Assembly (NCBI RefSeq): GCF_007845675.1
Contig: NZ_VOBR01000014.1
Location: 124,001 to 188,000 of the forward strand
Length of the DNA stretch: 64,000 nucleotides
Direction: 5' to 3'
Origin: Lentzea tibetensis
GTDB taxonomy: Bacteria; Actinomycetota; Actinomycetes; Mycobacteriales; Pseudonocardiaceae
Below are positions 27,465 to 35,341 of the stretch, piece by piece (within the stretch, counting starts at the first letter, position 1; each line of letters begins with the position of its first letter). The translations under genes were made by a program, and so were the position numbers. The notes beneath the pieces were generated by a model. That model was not told the origin of the DNA. It was given only the letters and a program-made list of their open reading frames with translations, and made no database searches.

Positions 27465-29296
27465 CCACACCCGTTGACACCGAAGAAGAGGCGTGGCGCG
27501 GCGTCGCGTCCGAGGAGATCGAGGAGCTCGACCACGCCACCGGCGTGAAGCTGCAGGCGCGGTCGCGCAAGCTGCTCGGCTCGCTGCTGCGCCCGCACGC
27601 GCGCAAAGCGTCGGTCGCGCTGGCGTCCGTGATCACCACGAACCTGGGCTACCTGGCGTTCCCGCTGCTGATCGCGGCGACGATCGACAGCGCCATCCCG
27701 GCGGCGCGCAGGGGCGACTACGTCCCGATGCTGTGGTGCGTCGCCGGGTACCTGGCGTGCGCCGTGCTGACCACGTCCACCCGGTACGCGTTCCTGCGGC
27801 TGTGCGGGCGGATCGGCCAGGACGTGCTGCTCGACCTGCGGCAGCGGATCTTCCGCCACGCGCAGACGCTGTCCGTCGGCTTCCACGAGAAGTACACGTC
27901 CGGCAAGGTCATCGCGCGGCTGACGTCCGACGTCGACGCGCTGCAGGACCTCGTCGAGGAAGGCCTGGACAGCCTGTTCTACGCGGGCTTGTCGTTGATC
28001 GGCATCACCGTCGTGCTGCTGTGGCTGGACTGGCCGCTGGCGATGGTCGTGGTCGCGGGCTTCCTGCCGGTGTACTTCATCTGGCGCTGGTTCCGCCGCC
28101 GCTCGATGCTCGCCTACCGCGGCACCCGAGGCGCGATCGCGAAGATCATCGTGCAGTTCGTGGAGACCATGAACGGCATCCGCGCGGTGTTCGCGTACCG
28201 CCGCGAGGACCGCAACGAGAAGATCATGACGGGCTTCAACTCGTCGTTCCGCGACGCGAACACCGACGCCCTGTCGGTGATGGCCGTGTTCATCGCGACC
28301 ATCCGCACGATCGGCAACGTGTCGCTCGCGATCGTGCTCGCGTGGGGTGGCTGGCGGGTCGCGAACGGCACGCTCGAACTGGGTGTGCTGGCCGCGTTCA
28401 TGCTCTACGTGATGCGGTTCTACGACCCGTTCGACGAGCTGGCGATGTTCGCGAACTCGTACTCGTCGGCGACGGCGGCGCTGGAGAAGATCTCCGGCCT
28501 GCTGGAGGAGAAGCCGTCGGTGCCCGAGCCCGCCTCACCGGTTCCGCTCGGCCACTCGCGGGGTGATGTGCGGTTCTCGGACGTCGAGTTCCGCTACACC
28601 GCGTCGACGCGGGTCGTGCTGCCGCAGTTCTCGCTGCACGTGCCCGCGGGTCAGACCGTGGCGCTGGTCGGCGCGACCGGTGCCGGCAAGACGACACTGG
28701 CGAAGCTGGTCGCCCGGTTCTACGACCCGACGTCCGGTTCAGTCCGGCTGGACGACACCGACCTGCGTGCGGTGACGGACGCGGACCTGCGGCGCGCGGT
28801 CGTGATGGTGACGCAGGAGAACTTCCTGTTCTCCGGCTCGGTCGCGGACAACATCGGCCTCGGCCGCCCGGACGCCACGCGCGCCGAGATCGAGGCAGCG
28901 GCCGCGTCCGTCGGCGCGCACGAGTTCATCGCCGCGCTGCCGGACGGCTACGACACCGACGTGCGCAAGCGCGGCGGCCGACTGTCCGCGGGCCAGCGGC
29001 AGATGGTCGCGTTCGCCCGCGCGTTCCTCGCCGATCCGGCGGTGCTGGTGCTCGACGAGGCCACGTCCAGCCTGGACGTGCCGACCGAGCGTGCGGTGCA
29101 GTCGGCGCTGGAGACCGTGCTGGCCGACCGGACGGCGTTCATCATCGCCCACCGGTTGTCCACGGTCCTGATCGCCGACCGCGTGCTGGTGCTGGACGGC
29201 GGCATCGTCGTGGAGGACGGCTCACCGGAGGAGCTGATCGGCGAGAGCGGCCAGTTCGCTGCTCTGCACACAGCCTGGCGCGACTCGCTCGCGTAG
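27461..29296 (+). CDS. Heterodimeric ABC exporter, subunit 2 (catalytic site)
   Basis: 611 residues: a cytosolic lead of about 45 residues, six membrane helices, and an ATPase domain with Walker A GATGAGKTTLAKL, Walker B VLVLDEATSSLD (catalytic Glu present) and H-loop IIAHRLSTV. Its signature is LSAGQRQMVAFARA, altered from LSGGQ, which is usual for the subunit that faces the degenerate site of its partner. Together the two genes encode one complete exporter with one active ATP site. It starts at GTG overlapping the subunit 1 stop (GTGA). Confidence 0.94.
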   Translation: MTTPVDTEEEAWRGVASEEIEELDHATGVKLQARSRKLLGSLLRPHARKASVALASVITTNLGYLAFPLLIAATIDSAIPAARRGDYVPMLWCVAGYLACAVLTTSTRYAFLRLCGRIGQDVLLDLRQRIFRHAQTLSVGFHEKYTSGKVIARLTSDVDALQDLVEEGLDSLFYAGLSLIGITVVLLWLDWPLAMVVVAGFLPVYFIWRWFRRRSMLAYRGTRGAIAKIIVQFVETMNGIRAVFAYRREDRNEKIMTGFNSSFRDANTDALSVMAVFIATIRTIGNVSLAIVLAWGGWRVANGTLELGVLAAFMLYVMRFYDPFDELAMFANSYSSATAALEKISGLLEEKPSVPEPASPVPLGHSRGDVRFSDVEFRYTASTRVVLPQFSLHVPAGQTVALVGATGAGKTTLAKLVARFYDPTSGSVRLDDTDLRAVTDADLRRAVVMVTQENFLFSGSVADNIGLGRPDATRAEIEAAAASVGAHEFIAALPDGYDTDVRKRGGRLSAGQRQMVAFARAFLADPAVLVLDEATSSLDVPTERAVQSALETVLADRTAFIIAHRLSTVLIADRVLVLDGGIVVEDGSPEELIGESGQFAALHTAWRDSLA

Positions 29297-29307
29297 GAGG
29301 GAGTGGT

Positions 29308-29338
29308 GGTTCGTGCCCTTGGGGATGGGGCACGAACC
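29308..29338 (+). terminator. Intrinsic terminator after the ABC exporter pair
   Basis: GGTTCGTGCCC (29308-29318) pairs perfectly with GGGCACGAACC (29328-29338) around a 9-base loop, 12 bases past the subunit 2 stop. No T-tract follows, as is common for high-GC actinobacterial terminators. Confidence 0.75.
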
Positions 29339-29405
29339 CCGCTGTGCTCGATTGCCGCTGCTCCGCAGACGGCGGCTCGGTCGCCGGGAAGTCGGTCGTG
29401 GGCTG

Positions 29406-29825
29406 TCATGTCCTCGGGCCCGTTTCCGGCTGGAGCTTGAACGACACCGCCTCACGCAGGCGTGCGCGCTTGGTGTTCTGGAACGCGGCGATCCGCCACT
29501 CCCCGTCCTGCCGCACGACCGTGTAGGTCTGCACCTTGGACAGCCTGCCCGGCGCCTTCCGCCCCACGTCGCCGCGCGTGGTGACGACCGCGGCATCAGG
29601 CCCGTAGTGCCGGACGTCCAGCACCTCCACGGTCATCCGGGTGCCCTTGAGGTAGCTCTCGAACAGCGCCTGGTGCGAGCGCCCGATCTCCTCGCCGCCC
29701 CGGTAGAGCGTGCCGAGCCACGACACGTAGGTCGCGTCGGCGGCGAAGGTCGCGCCGTACGCGGCGCCGTCGCCGCGGTTCCACGCGTCGCGGTGGCGGT
29801 CGAACAGGTCCTCGATGGTGCCCAC
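29406..29825 (-). CDS. SnoaL-like / SgcJ-EcaC family protein
   Basis: 139 residues of the NTF2-like fold: TIEDLFDRHRDAWNRGDGAAYGATFAADATYV at the N-terminus (core DRHRDAWNRGD), GTLYRGGEEIGRSHQALFE in the middle, and VRQDGEWRIAAFQNTKRARL at the end. This matches the SgcJ/EcaC group, named from enediyne clusters but often found as lone genes of unknown activity. It is divergent from a MarR gene, with two strong dyads between them, so it is probably the target of that regulator. Confidence 0.85.
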   Translation of the reverse strand: MGTIEDLFDRHRDAWNRGDGAAYGATFAADATYVSWLGTLYRGGEEIGRSHQALFESYLKGTRMTVEVLDVRHYGPDAAVVTTRGDVGRKAPGRLSKVQTYTVVRQDGEWRIAAFQNTKRARLREAVSFKLQPETGPRT

Positions 29826-29849
29826 AGCAGCCCCCTGGTAGCTTCGTAG

Positions 29850-29864
29850 AGGAAGTTACTTCCT
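29850..29864. promoter_or_regulatory. MarR-type operator 1
   Basis: AGGAAGT at 29850-29856 and ACTTCCT at 29858-29864 form a 7-bp dyad with a one-base centre, 25 bases upstream of the SnoaL-like start. It overlaps operator 2 by 4 bases. Confidence 0.65.
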
Positions 29865-29887
29865 CAGAGATTTATCTTCTCTGAGGA
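29861..29887. promoter_or_regulatory. MarR-type operator 2 spanning a possible -10
   Basis: TCCTCAGAGA (29861-29870) and TCTCTGAGGA (29878-29887) form a perfect 10-bp inverted repeat. Its 7-base centre TTTATCT could be a -10 element. It lies 25 bases upstream of the marR start. A dyad of this length between divergent genes fits control of both by the MarR protein. Confidence 0.7.
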
Positions 29888-29911
29888 AGAGATTAGGAAG
29901 AGGGCAGGCGC

Positions 29912-30343
29912 ATGTCAACGACGGGGATGCCGGACGACGCGACCGAGGTCTACCGGCGGTACCTGGGCGCGGTGATGCTCAACGGGCTCGCGGCCGCGCG
30001 CGCGTGCGGGCTGGGGGCGACCGACCTGTACGCGTTGAACGTTCTCGGTGCGACCGGGCCGATGACGCCGGGCGAGCTGTCCGCCCGCACCGGGCTGACC
30101 ACCGGTCCGACCACGCGTCTGATCGACCGCCTGGAACAGGCCGGCTACGTGCGCAGGGTCCCGGATCCGGGCGACCGCAGGAAGGTGATCGTCGAGCAGG
30201 TCGGCACCCCCGCCGAGCTCGACGAGGCGCTGGCACCCGCACGCCGCAAGGTCGCCGAGGTGCTCCAGAGCTACTCGCCGGAGCAGCTCGACACGCTGTT
30301 CGACTACTTCGCCCGCGCCACGGACGCCTTCCGGCCCGGCTAG
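29912..30343 (+). CDS. MarR-family transcriptional regulator
   Basis: 143 residues. Winged-helix core LYALNVLGATGPMTPGELSARTGLTTGPTTRLIDRLEQAGYV (recognition helix TTGPTTRLIDRLEQAG) and wing RRVPDPGDRRKVIVEQV, the DxRxxxV pattern of MarR proteins. Dimerisation helices at both ends. ATG at 29912 follows AAGAGGGCAGG. It probably represses itself and the divergent SnoaL-like gene through the two dyads. Its stop codon lies within the left end of the 167-bp palindrome. Confidence 0.92.
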   Translation: MSTTGMPDDATEVYRRYLGAVMLNGLAAARACGLGATDLYALNVLGATGPMTPGELSARTGLTTGPTTRLIDRLEQAGYVRRVPDPGDRRKVIVEQVGTPAELDEALAPARRKVAEVLQSYSPEQLDTLFDYFARATDAFRPG

Positions 30344-30506
30344 TGCGGTGGCCGCTAACCCTTGCCGTGCCATTTCGTGTCCAGGCGGCCGGATCGTGGT
30401 GCCGCCCCCACGTCCTCGTACTGGTAGTACGGGGGCGTGGGGGAGGTGCCGCGAGCCGGCCTCCTGGGCGCGGAATTGCCGGCGAGGATTGTGGTCACCG
30501 CACTAG
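30340..30506. repeat. 167-bp full-length palindromic element containing both stop codons
   Basis: The left end CTAGTGCGGTGGCC (30340-30353) mirrors GGTCACCGCACTAG (30493-30506) with one mismatch, and complementarity continues through the whole element to a tight hairpin centred near 30424 (CCCCCACG at 30405-30412 against CGTGGGGG at 30436-30443). Most mismatches are C/T or G/A, which would be G-U pairs in RNA. The stop codons of the MarR gene (30341-30343) and of the convergent DUF2537 gene (30503-30505) are formed by its terminal repeats. It should act as a bidirectional terminator and looks like a MITE-type insertion. Confidence 0.8.
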
Positions 30507-31117
30507 AGCAGGGTGAGGATCAGGACGAACCAGGCGACGCCGACGCCGGTGACCACGCCGTAGGCGACCCACCGCCACACGGGCGTCTTCCGCCCCAGCC
30601 ACACCGACGGCGCGAGACCACCGACCACCAGCACGTTCGCGATCAGCGCGAGCCACTGCGACGTCTCACCGAGACCGAGCGACAGCGACACCACGGTCAC
30701 CGTGACGATCGCGGCGGTGATGATCGAGACCGTGAGCCCGGTGGCCCACGGCGTCGGCTCCGGCGCCTCGACGGCGGCGACCGGCTCGACCGCGACCGGA
30801 TCACCGGGTGCGCCGGACGGGCTGGGTGCCTCCACGGTGACCAGCTCGCCGGTGACCGGGTCCACGTACGCGACGGGCGAGCCCATGGCGGCGGCGATGC
30901 GGCCCGCCAGCTGGCGGCCGCGTCTCGTGACGAGCGCGGTGGCCACGCCGTCCGCCGGCGTCTCGGTGCGGACGACGGCGTCCGCGACCTGGGCCCACTG
31001 GTGCAGGGCGTCGGCTAGTTCGGCGCCGAGCGGCAGGCTGTGCGGGTCGACCTCGCGCTCACCCGTGTCGTCCTGACCGGCGAGCACGGCGCGGCCGTCC
31101 CGTACGCGCAACTCCAC
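30503..31117 (-). CDS. DUF2537 membrane protein
   Basis: 204 residues. The N-terminal half is soluble, with MELRVRDGRAVLAGQDDTGE and HSLPLGAELADALHQWAQVADAV. A Pro/Ala/Glu linker follows, then four hydrophobic segments with WLALIANVLVVGGLAPSVWLG and GVAWFVLILTLL. Matches DUF2537, an actinobacterial family whose mycobacterial member (Rv0882, from memory) also adjoins a TrmH-like methyltransferase gene. Function unknown. The stop codon lies in the terminal repeat of the palindrome. Confidence 0.8.
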   Translation of the reverse strand: MELRVRDGRAVLAGQDDTGEREVDPHSLPLGAELADALHQWAQVADAVVRTETPADGVATALVTRRGRQLAGRIAAAMGSPVAYVDPVTGELVTVEAPSPSGAPGDPVAVEPVAAVEAPEPTPWATGLTVSIITAAIVTVTVVSLSLGLGETSQWLALIANVLVVGGLAPSVWLGRKTPVWRWVAYGVVTGVGVAWFVLILTLL

Positions 31118-31159
31118 GAAGCCTCCCTACGGTCTTCTCCGCAGCCAAACGTATCGGAC

Positions 31160-31951
31160 TCAGACGAGTGCGTAGAACGCGATCGCGGCAGCGGTCGCGA
31201 CGTTCAGCGAGTCCACGCCGTCCGCCATCGGGATGCGCACCGCGAGGTCCGCCGCCTCGATGGCCTCCTCGGTGAGGCCAGGTCCCTCCGAGCCCAGCAG
31301 CACCGCGACCCGCTCACCGCGCAGACCCGCGTCGGCCAGTCCGGCGGCCGACGCGCGCGGTGTGAGAGCAGCAACGATAAAACCCTTTTGTCGCAACACG
31401 TTCAGCCCTGCGGGCCAGTCATCCGTGCTAGCGAACGGCACACGCAGCACGTGGCCCATCGACACGCGCACGCTGCGCCGGTACAGCGGGTCGCTGCAAC
31501 CGGGGCCGAGCACGACGCCGTCGATGCCCAGCGCAGCGGCGTTGCGGAACAACGATCCCAGGTTCTCGTGGTCGCCGACACCCTCCAGCACGGCGAGCCT
31601 GCGGGCGCTCGACGCGAGGTCCTCGAGCGAGGGCTGAGCGCACTTGTCCGCGGCCGCGAGCACGCCCCGGTTGAGGTGGAATCCGACCACCTCCGCCATC
31701 ACCTCGGCGGAAGTAACATAAGCGGGCGCGTCGAGTTCTTCGAGGTCAAGAGCCTCGATGCGGCGGCGCACACCCAGCAGACCACGCACGGGATAGGGCG
31801 AGGCGAGCAGTCGTTCGACCACGACGACGCCCTCGGCGATGACGAGCCCGCGACCTCCCGGCCGGTCAGGACGACGGTCCGCGGTCGACAGGTCCCGGAA
31901 GTCGTCGAGGCGCGGATCCGCCGGGTCGTTGATCTCGGTCACTTCCGCCAC
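31160..31951 (-). CDS. TrmH/SpoU-family RNA 2'-O-methyltransferase
   Basis: 263 residues, SPOUT fold. The N-terminal substrate-binding domain has GLVIAEGVVVVERLLAS. The knotted catalytic domain has LEGVGDHENLGSLFRNAAALGIDGVVL (motif 1, core DHENLGSLFRNA), VLLGSEGPGLT (motif 2) and IPMADGVDSLNVATAAAIAFY (motif 3, core DGVDSLNVATA): the AdoMet-binding set is complete. Probably modifies rRNA or tRNA; the exact target is unknown. GTG at 31951 (VAEVTEINDPADPRL) resembles the start I recall for mycobacterial Rv0881; the frame continues to ATG at 32056. A dyad at 31941-31960 straddles the start. Confidence 0.88.
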   Translation of the reverse strand: MAEVTEINDPADPRLDDFRDLSTADRRPDRPGGRGLVIAEGVVVVERLLASPYPVRGLLGVRRRIEALDLEELDAPAYVTSAEVMAEVVGFHLNRGVLAAADKCAQPSLEDLASSARRLAVLEGVGDHENLGSLFRNAAALGIDGVVLGPGCSDPLYRRSVRVSMGHVLRVPFASTDDWPAGLNVLRQKGFIVAALTPRASAAGLADAGLRGERVAVLLGSEGPGLTEEAIEAADLAVRIPMADGVDSLNVATAAAIAFYALV

Positions 31952-31960
31952 CGCGGAAGT
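31941..31960. promoter_or_regulatory. Perfect dyad over the methyltransferase start
   Basis: ACTTCCGC (31941-31948) and GCGGAAGT (31953-31960) form a perfect 8-bp inverted repeat with a 4-base centre covering the GTG start. It could be an operator, a translational hairpin or chance. Confidence 0.3.
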
Positions 31961-32162
31961 TTCGCACCCCGCCTGACGTGGAAACACGGTCGGGTAGTCC
32001 AGAGGGCGGAACAGCGAGGCGCCCACCAGCACATGATCGCGGGCTGTTACTCGCATGTGACTGAGAGCACCGATATGGACGATGGAAACGAAGTTACCGC
32101 TGTGTCACGTTTGAACTTCCGCCTGGCCCGCGCCTACCGGCGCCGACCGAAGGGGTAGCGGC

Positions 32163-33659
32163 ATGGGAAGCGAAGTATCCAGCCGCACGTTCACCAGGGA
32201 GGATCGCCAGCGTTACCGCTCCAAGGTGCAGAGGTGCCTGGACGCACTGGCGACCATGCTGGCAGAGGACACTTTTTCCTTTCCCCGCCGTCAGATGGGG
32301 CTGGAAATCGAGCTGAACCTCGTCGATGACGTGATGCGGCCGGCGATGGCCAACGCCGAAGTGCTCGAGAAGATCAACGACCCGTCGTACACGCTGGAGC
32401 TCGGTCAGCAGAACATCGAGCTGAACGTGCCGCCACGCGCGCTGGACGGGGACGAGGTCATCGGACTGGAGGAGGAACTGCGCACCTCGTTGAACGCCGC
32501 GGACACCAAGGCGAACGACGCGGGTGCGAACCTCGTGATGATCGGCGTGCTGCCGACGTTGCGGGATCAGCACTTCGACAAGAAGTGGCTCTCGCAGAGC
32601 CCGCGCTACAGCCTGCTCAACGACCAGATCTTCGCCGCGCGCGGCGAGGAGATGGTGCTGAACATGGAAGGGTCGCCGATGCCGGGCCACGGCCCGGAGA
32701 AGCTGCTGAGCTACGCGGAGTCGATCCTGCCGGAGGCGGCGTGCACGTCCGTGCAGCTGCACCTGCAGGTCGAGCCGCAGGACTTCGCCGCGCACTGGAA
32801 CGCGGCGCAGTGCCTGGCCGGCGTGCAGGTGGCGATCGCGGCGAACTCGGCTTTCCTGCTGGGCAAGGCGTTGTGGCACGAGACGCGCATCCCGTTGTTC
32901 CTGCAGTCGACGGACACCCGCCCGGACGAGCTGAAGAACCAGGGCGTCCGGCCGAGGGTGTGGTTCGGTGAACGCTGGATCACGTCGATCTTCGACCTCT
33001 TCGAGGAGAACGCGCGGTACTTCTCCGCACTGCTGCCGGAGACCGACGAGGAGGACCCGGTCGGCGTCCTCAGCGGCGGCGGTACACCGAACCTCACCGA
33101 GCTGCGGCTGCACAACGGCACGATCTGGCGGTGGAACCGCCCGGTCTACGACGTGGTCGACGGCGTGCCGCACCTGCGCATCGAGAACCGCGTGCTGCCC
33201 GCCGGTCCGACCGTCATCGACACGCTGGCCAACGCGGCGTTCTTCTACGGCGCACAGCGGGCGCTGGCGTCCCAGGAACGTCCACTGTGGACGCAGATGT
33301 CGTTCCAGGCGGCCGAGGAGAACCTGTACACCGGTGCGCGGCACGGCATGGCGGCCCAGCTGTACTGGCCGGGGATCGGCTGGATCCCCGCGGACGAACT
33401 GGTGCTGCGCAAGCTCCTGCCGATGGCGCACGACGGCCTGCGCGACTGCGGTGTGTCGGACGAGGTGCGCGAGCGCTACCTCGGCGTGATCGAGCAGCGC
33501 TGCCTCGCGCGGCGCACGGGTTCCTCGTGGCAGCGCGCGACCGTGGCGCTGCTGGAGAGGCGTGGCGCCGACCGGGAGTCCGCGCTGGCCGGGATGCTGA
33601 TGCGGTACATGGAGTTGATGCACGCCGGCGAGCCGGTGCACAGCTGGCCGGTCGGTTAG
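32163..33659 (+). CDS. Glutamate-cysteine ligase family protein (GCS2)
   Basis: 498 residues. GCS2-type ATP-grasp-like carboxylate-amine ligase: MGLEIELNLVDD (Mg/ATP-binding acidic strand), GQQNIELNVPPRAL, SVQLHLQVEP and NSAFLLGKALWHETR, with later conserved segments LRIENRVLPAGPTVIDTLANAAF (core ENRVLPAGPTVID) and SFQAAEENLYTGARHG. The family includes gamma-glutamylcysteine synthetases and YbdK-like ligases. Actinomycetes of this kind usually use mycothiol, so glutathione synthesis is not assured and the true amine substrate is open. Its last bases overlap the convergent PBP-like gene. Confidence 0.85.
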   Translation: MGSEVSSRTFTREDRQRYRSKVQRCLDALATMLAEDTFSFPRRQMGLEIELNLVDDVMRPAMANAEVLEKINDPSYTLELGQQNIELNVPPRALDGDEVIGLEEELRTSLNAADTKANDAGANLVMIGVLPTLRDQHFDKKWLSQSPRYSLLNDQIFAARGEEMVLNMEGSPMPGHGPEKLLSYAESILPEAACTSVQLHLQVEPQDFAAHWNAAQCLAGVQVAIAANSAFLLGKALWHETRIPLFLQSTDTRPDELKNQGVRPRVWFGERWITSIFDLFEENARYFSALLPETDEEDPVGVLSGGGTPNLTELRLHNGTIWRWNRPVYDVVDGVPHLRIENRVLPAGPTVIDTLANAAFFYGAQRALASQERPLWTQMSFQAAEENLYTGARHGMAAQLYWPGIGWIPADELVLRKLLPMAHDGLRDCGVSDEVRERYLGVIEQRCLARRTGSSWQRATVALLERRGADRESALAGMLMRYMELMHAGEPVHSWPVG

Positions 33660-34879
33660 AGCCCGGCGAGGAAACCCTTCCAGATGGTGGCGGGCAGGCC
33701 GGTGCCGTCGATCGGCGCACCGGCCGCGTCCTTCAACGCCGTGTGCTCGTCATCGGAGCCGACGAACACGGAGACGGCCAGAGTCGGTGTGTAGCCGACC
33801 ATCCACGCGGTCGAGTTCTGGTCGGCGCTGCCCGGCGACTCGTACGCGCCGGGCTGGCACGCCTTGCCATCGCAGATCGGGTTCGCCTGCAGCGCACCGG
33901 TGATCTGCGCGGCGATGTCGCCGCTCTTGACGTGGTCGTCGTGGAACGCGGAGACCGGCTTGGCCACGGCCTGGTGGAGCAGCGCACCGTCGGCGCCGGT
34001 GATCTTCTCGATGAAGAACGGCTCGTTCCGCACGCCACCGGACGCGAGCGTCGCGTACGCCGCGGCCAGGTCGAACGGCCGCAGCTCCGCGTTGTCGGCA
34101 CCGAGCGCGATCCCTCCGTTGGGCGTACTGCCGTCCTCGCCCACGAGCAGCGCGACCTTCTTGCCGTCCAGCTCGACGCTCTGCGGCACTCCTGCCTGGT
34201 GAGCTGCCTTCTTGACGCCGTTGGTGCCGGTGTCGTTGACGACCAGGTCGTAGAACACCGGGTAGCTCGACTTCGCCAGGGCCTCGCGCAACGTGCACGT
34301 CGCGCTGCACTGCTGCGGGCCGCGAATGGTCTGCCCGCCGATCTTGCGCGGTGAGCGGCCGTCGTAGGTCGTGTCGAGCGTCTTGCCCGCCTGCAGCGCG
34401 GCCACGAGGTCGATCGGCAGGAACGTCGAGCCCGCTTGTCGCAGGATGCCGCGCGCGTAGTCCTCCTTGTACGCCTTGCCCGGCCAGTACGCCTTCACCG
34501 CACCCGAAGCCGGGTCGATCGCGGTCAGCGACGTGCGCAGCGTCTCCGGCTGTCCCCTGGTCGTCAGGTCGGCCGTGGTGGCGGCGACGGTGTGCGCCTT
34601 GGGGTCCAGCGTCGTCCGGATCGTCGCGCCGCCCGAGCGCAGCTGGTCGAGCGTCATCCCGGTGCGCGGCAGCTCGGCGACCACCTGCGTGGCGACCCGG
34701 CTCAGCCTCAGCGCGTGCGCGGTGCTGCCGGGGATGCGCTCGAGCTCGGAACCGTCCGCGTACTGCAGCACGACGTCCTTCAGCACGACCGCGGGCGGCG
34801 GGGCGTCGTCGGACCGCTGCCACACCGCCAGTCCGATGACGAGTGCGAGCACGCCGATGACACCGAGCAGCTTCTTCAT
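33656..34879 (-). CDS. Penicillin-binding-protein-like protein lacking all catalytic motifs
   Basis: 407 residues: one N-terminal membrane anchor (LLGVIGVLALVIGLAVW), a short stem, then a class A-type transpeptidase fold without a glycosyltransferase domain. Flanking family residues are well kept (LRQAGSTF, LDTTYDG, TLREALAKSS, FDLAAAYATLASGG, AWMVGYTPTLAVSVFVG). The three active-site motifs are not: SxxK is STFL, SxN is SSY and KTG is replaced by SPGSADQN. It cannot acylate by the known mechanism and is probably a structural, regulatory or beta-lactam-insensitive pseudo-enzyme. Two Cys pairs may form disulfides. Confidence 0.85.
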   Translation of the reverse strand: MKKLLGVIGVLALVIGLAVWQRSDDAPPPAVVLKDVVLQYADGSELERIPGSTAHALRLSRVATQVVAELPRTGMTLDQLRSGGATIRTTLDPKAHTVAATTADLTTRGQPETLRTSLTAIDPASGAVKAYWPGKAYKEDYARGILRQAGSTFLPIDLVAALQAGKTLDTTYDGRSPRKIGGQTIRGPQQCSATCTLREALAKSSYPVFYDLVVNDTGTNGVKKAAHQAGVPQSVELDGKKVALLVGEDGSTPNGGIALGADNAELRPFDLAAAYATLASGGVRNEPFFIEKITGADGALLHQAVAKPVSAFHDDHVKSGDIAAQITGALQANPICDGKACQPGAYESPGSADQNSTAWMVGYTPTLAVSVFVGSDDEHTALKDAAGAPIDGTGLPATIWKGFLAGL

Positions 34880-34907
34880 TCGACCCCCCAGCCAAGTGGG
34901 GCCGAAT

Positions 34908-35318
34908 CTACCGCCTGCGCCCCGACTTCAGCGGTGCGACGTCCGCGCCGTCGTGCGAGATGCGGCACTCGTCCGGCGTGACGGCTTCGACGGCCAGCGT
35001 CAGCATGCCCTTCACACCCGTGTAGATCGACTCACCACGTGACGCCAGCGAGGCGTGCACGCGGTTGGAGTCCGTGAAGTCGCGCTCGTCCTTGACGCGC
35101 TTCTTGCCGGCCTCCTCCGGCCTGGTGGCACTGCGCAGGTTCACTTCGAGCCACGCGGCCACCTCGGCCGGGCTGGTGAGCACCTCCTCGGGGGTGCGCT
35201 CCAGGCGGACCTGCCGGGGCGAGGCGTGGTCGAGCGACGTGTGCTCCACGTAGGCGTGCCAGTGGGTGTTGCGCATCGACCAGGTCTGTTCGACCGGCCA
35301 GTCCTCCTCGGTGGTCAT
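34908..35318 (-). CDS. Hypothetical protein
   Basis: 136 residues, ATG at 35318. It starts MTTEEDWPVEQTWSMRNTHW and has a charged middle (EEAGKKRVKDERDFTDSNRV) and a C-terminus ISHDGADVAPLKSGRRR. No membrane segment or signal. I do not recognise the family. It lies between the PBP-like and ABC-F genes on the same strand with short gaps, so co-transcription is possible. Confidence 0.6.
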   Translation of the reverse strand: MTTEEDWPVEQTWSMRNTHWHAYVEHTSLDHASPRQVRLERTPEEVLTSPAEVAAWLEVNLRSATRPEEAGKKRVKDERDFTDSNRVHASLASRGESIYTGVKGMLTLAVEAVTPDECRISHDGADVAPLKSGRRR

Positions 35319-35341
35319 GACGTCTATCTTCCACCCTCAGC

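Noticed and set aside
29156-29164. Isolated DnaA-box-like 9-mers inside genes (for example TTGTCCACG here)
   Set aside because: One mismatch, inside ABC ATPase coding sequence (the H-loop region), and without the element core.
29450-29470. A CTCACGCAGGCGTGCGCG match to the dispersed element inside the SnoaL-like gene
   Set aside because: Only the first dozen bases match and they encode conserved protein sequence; no core or box follows.
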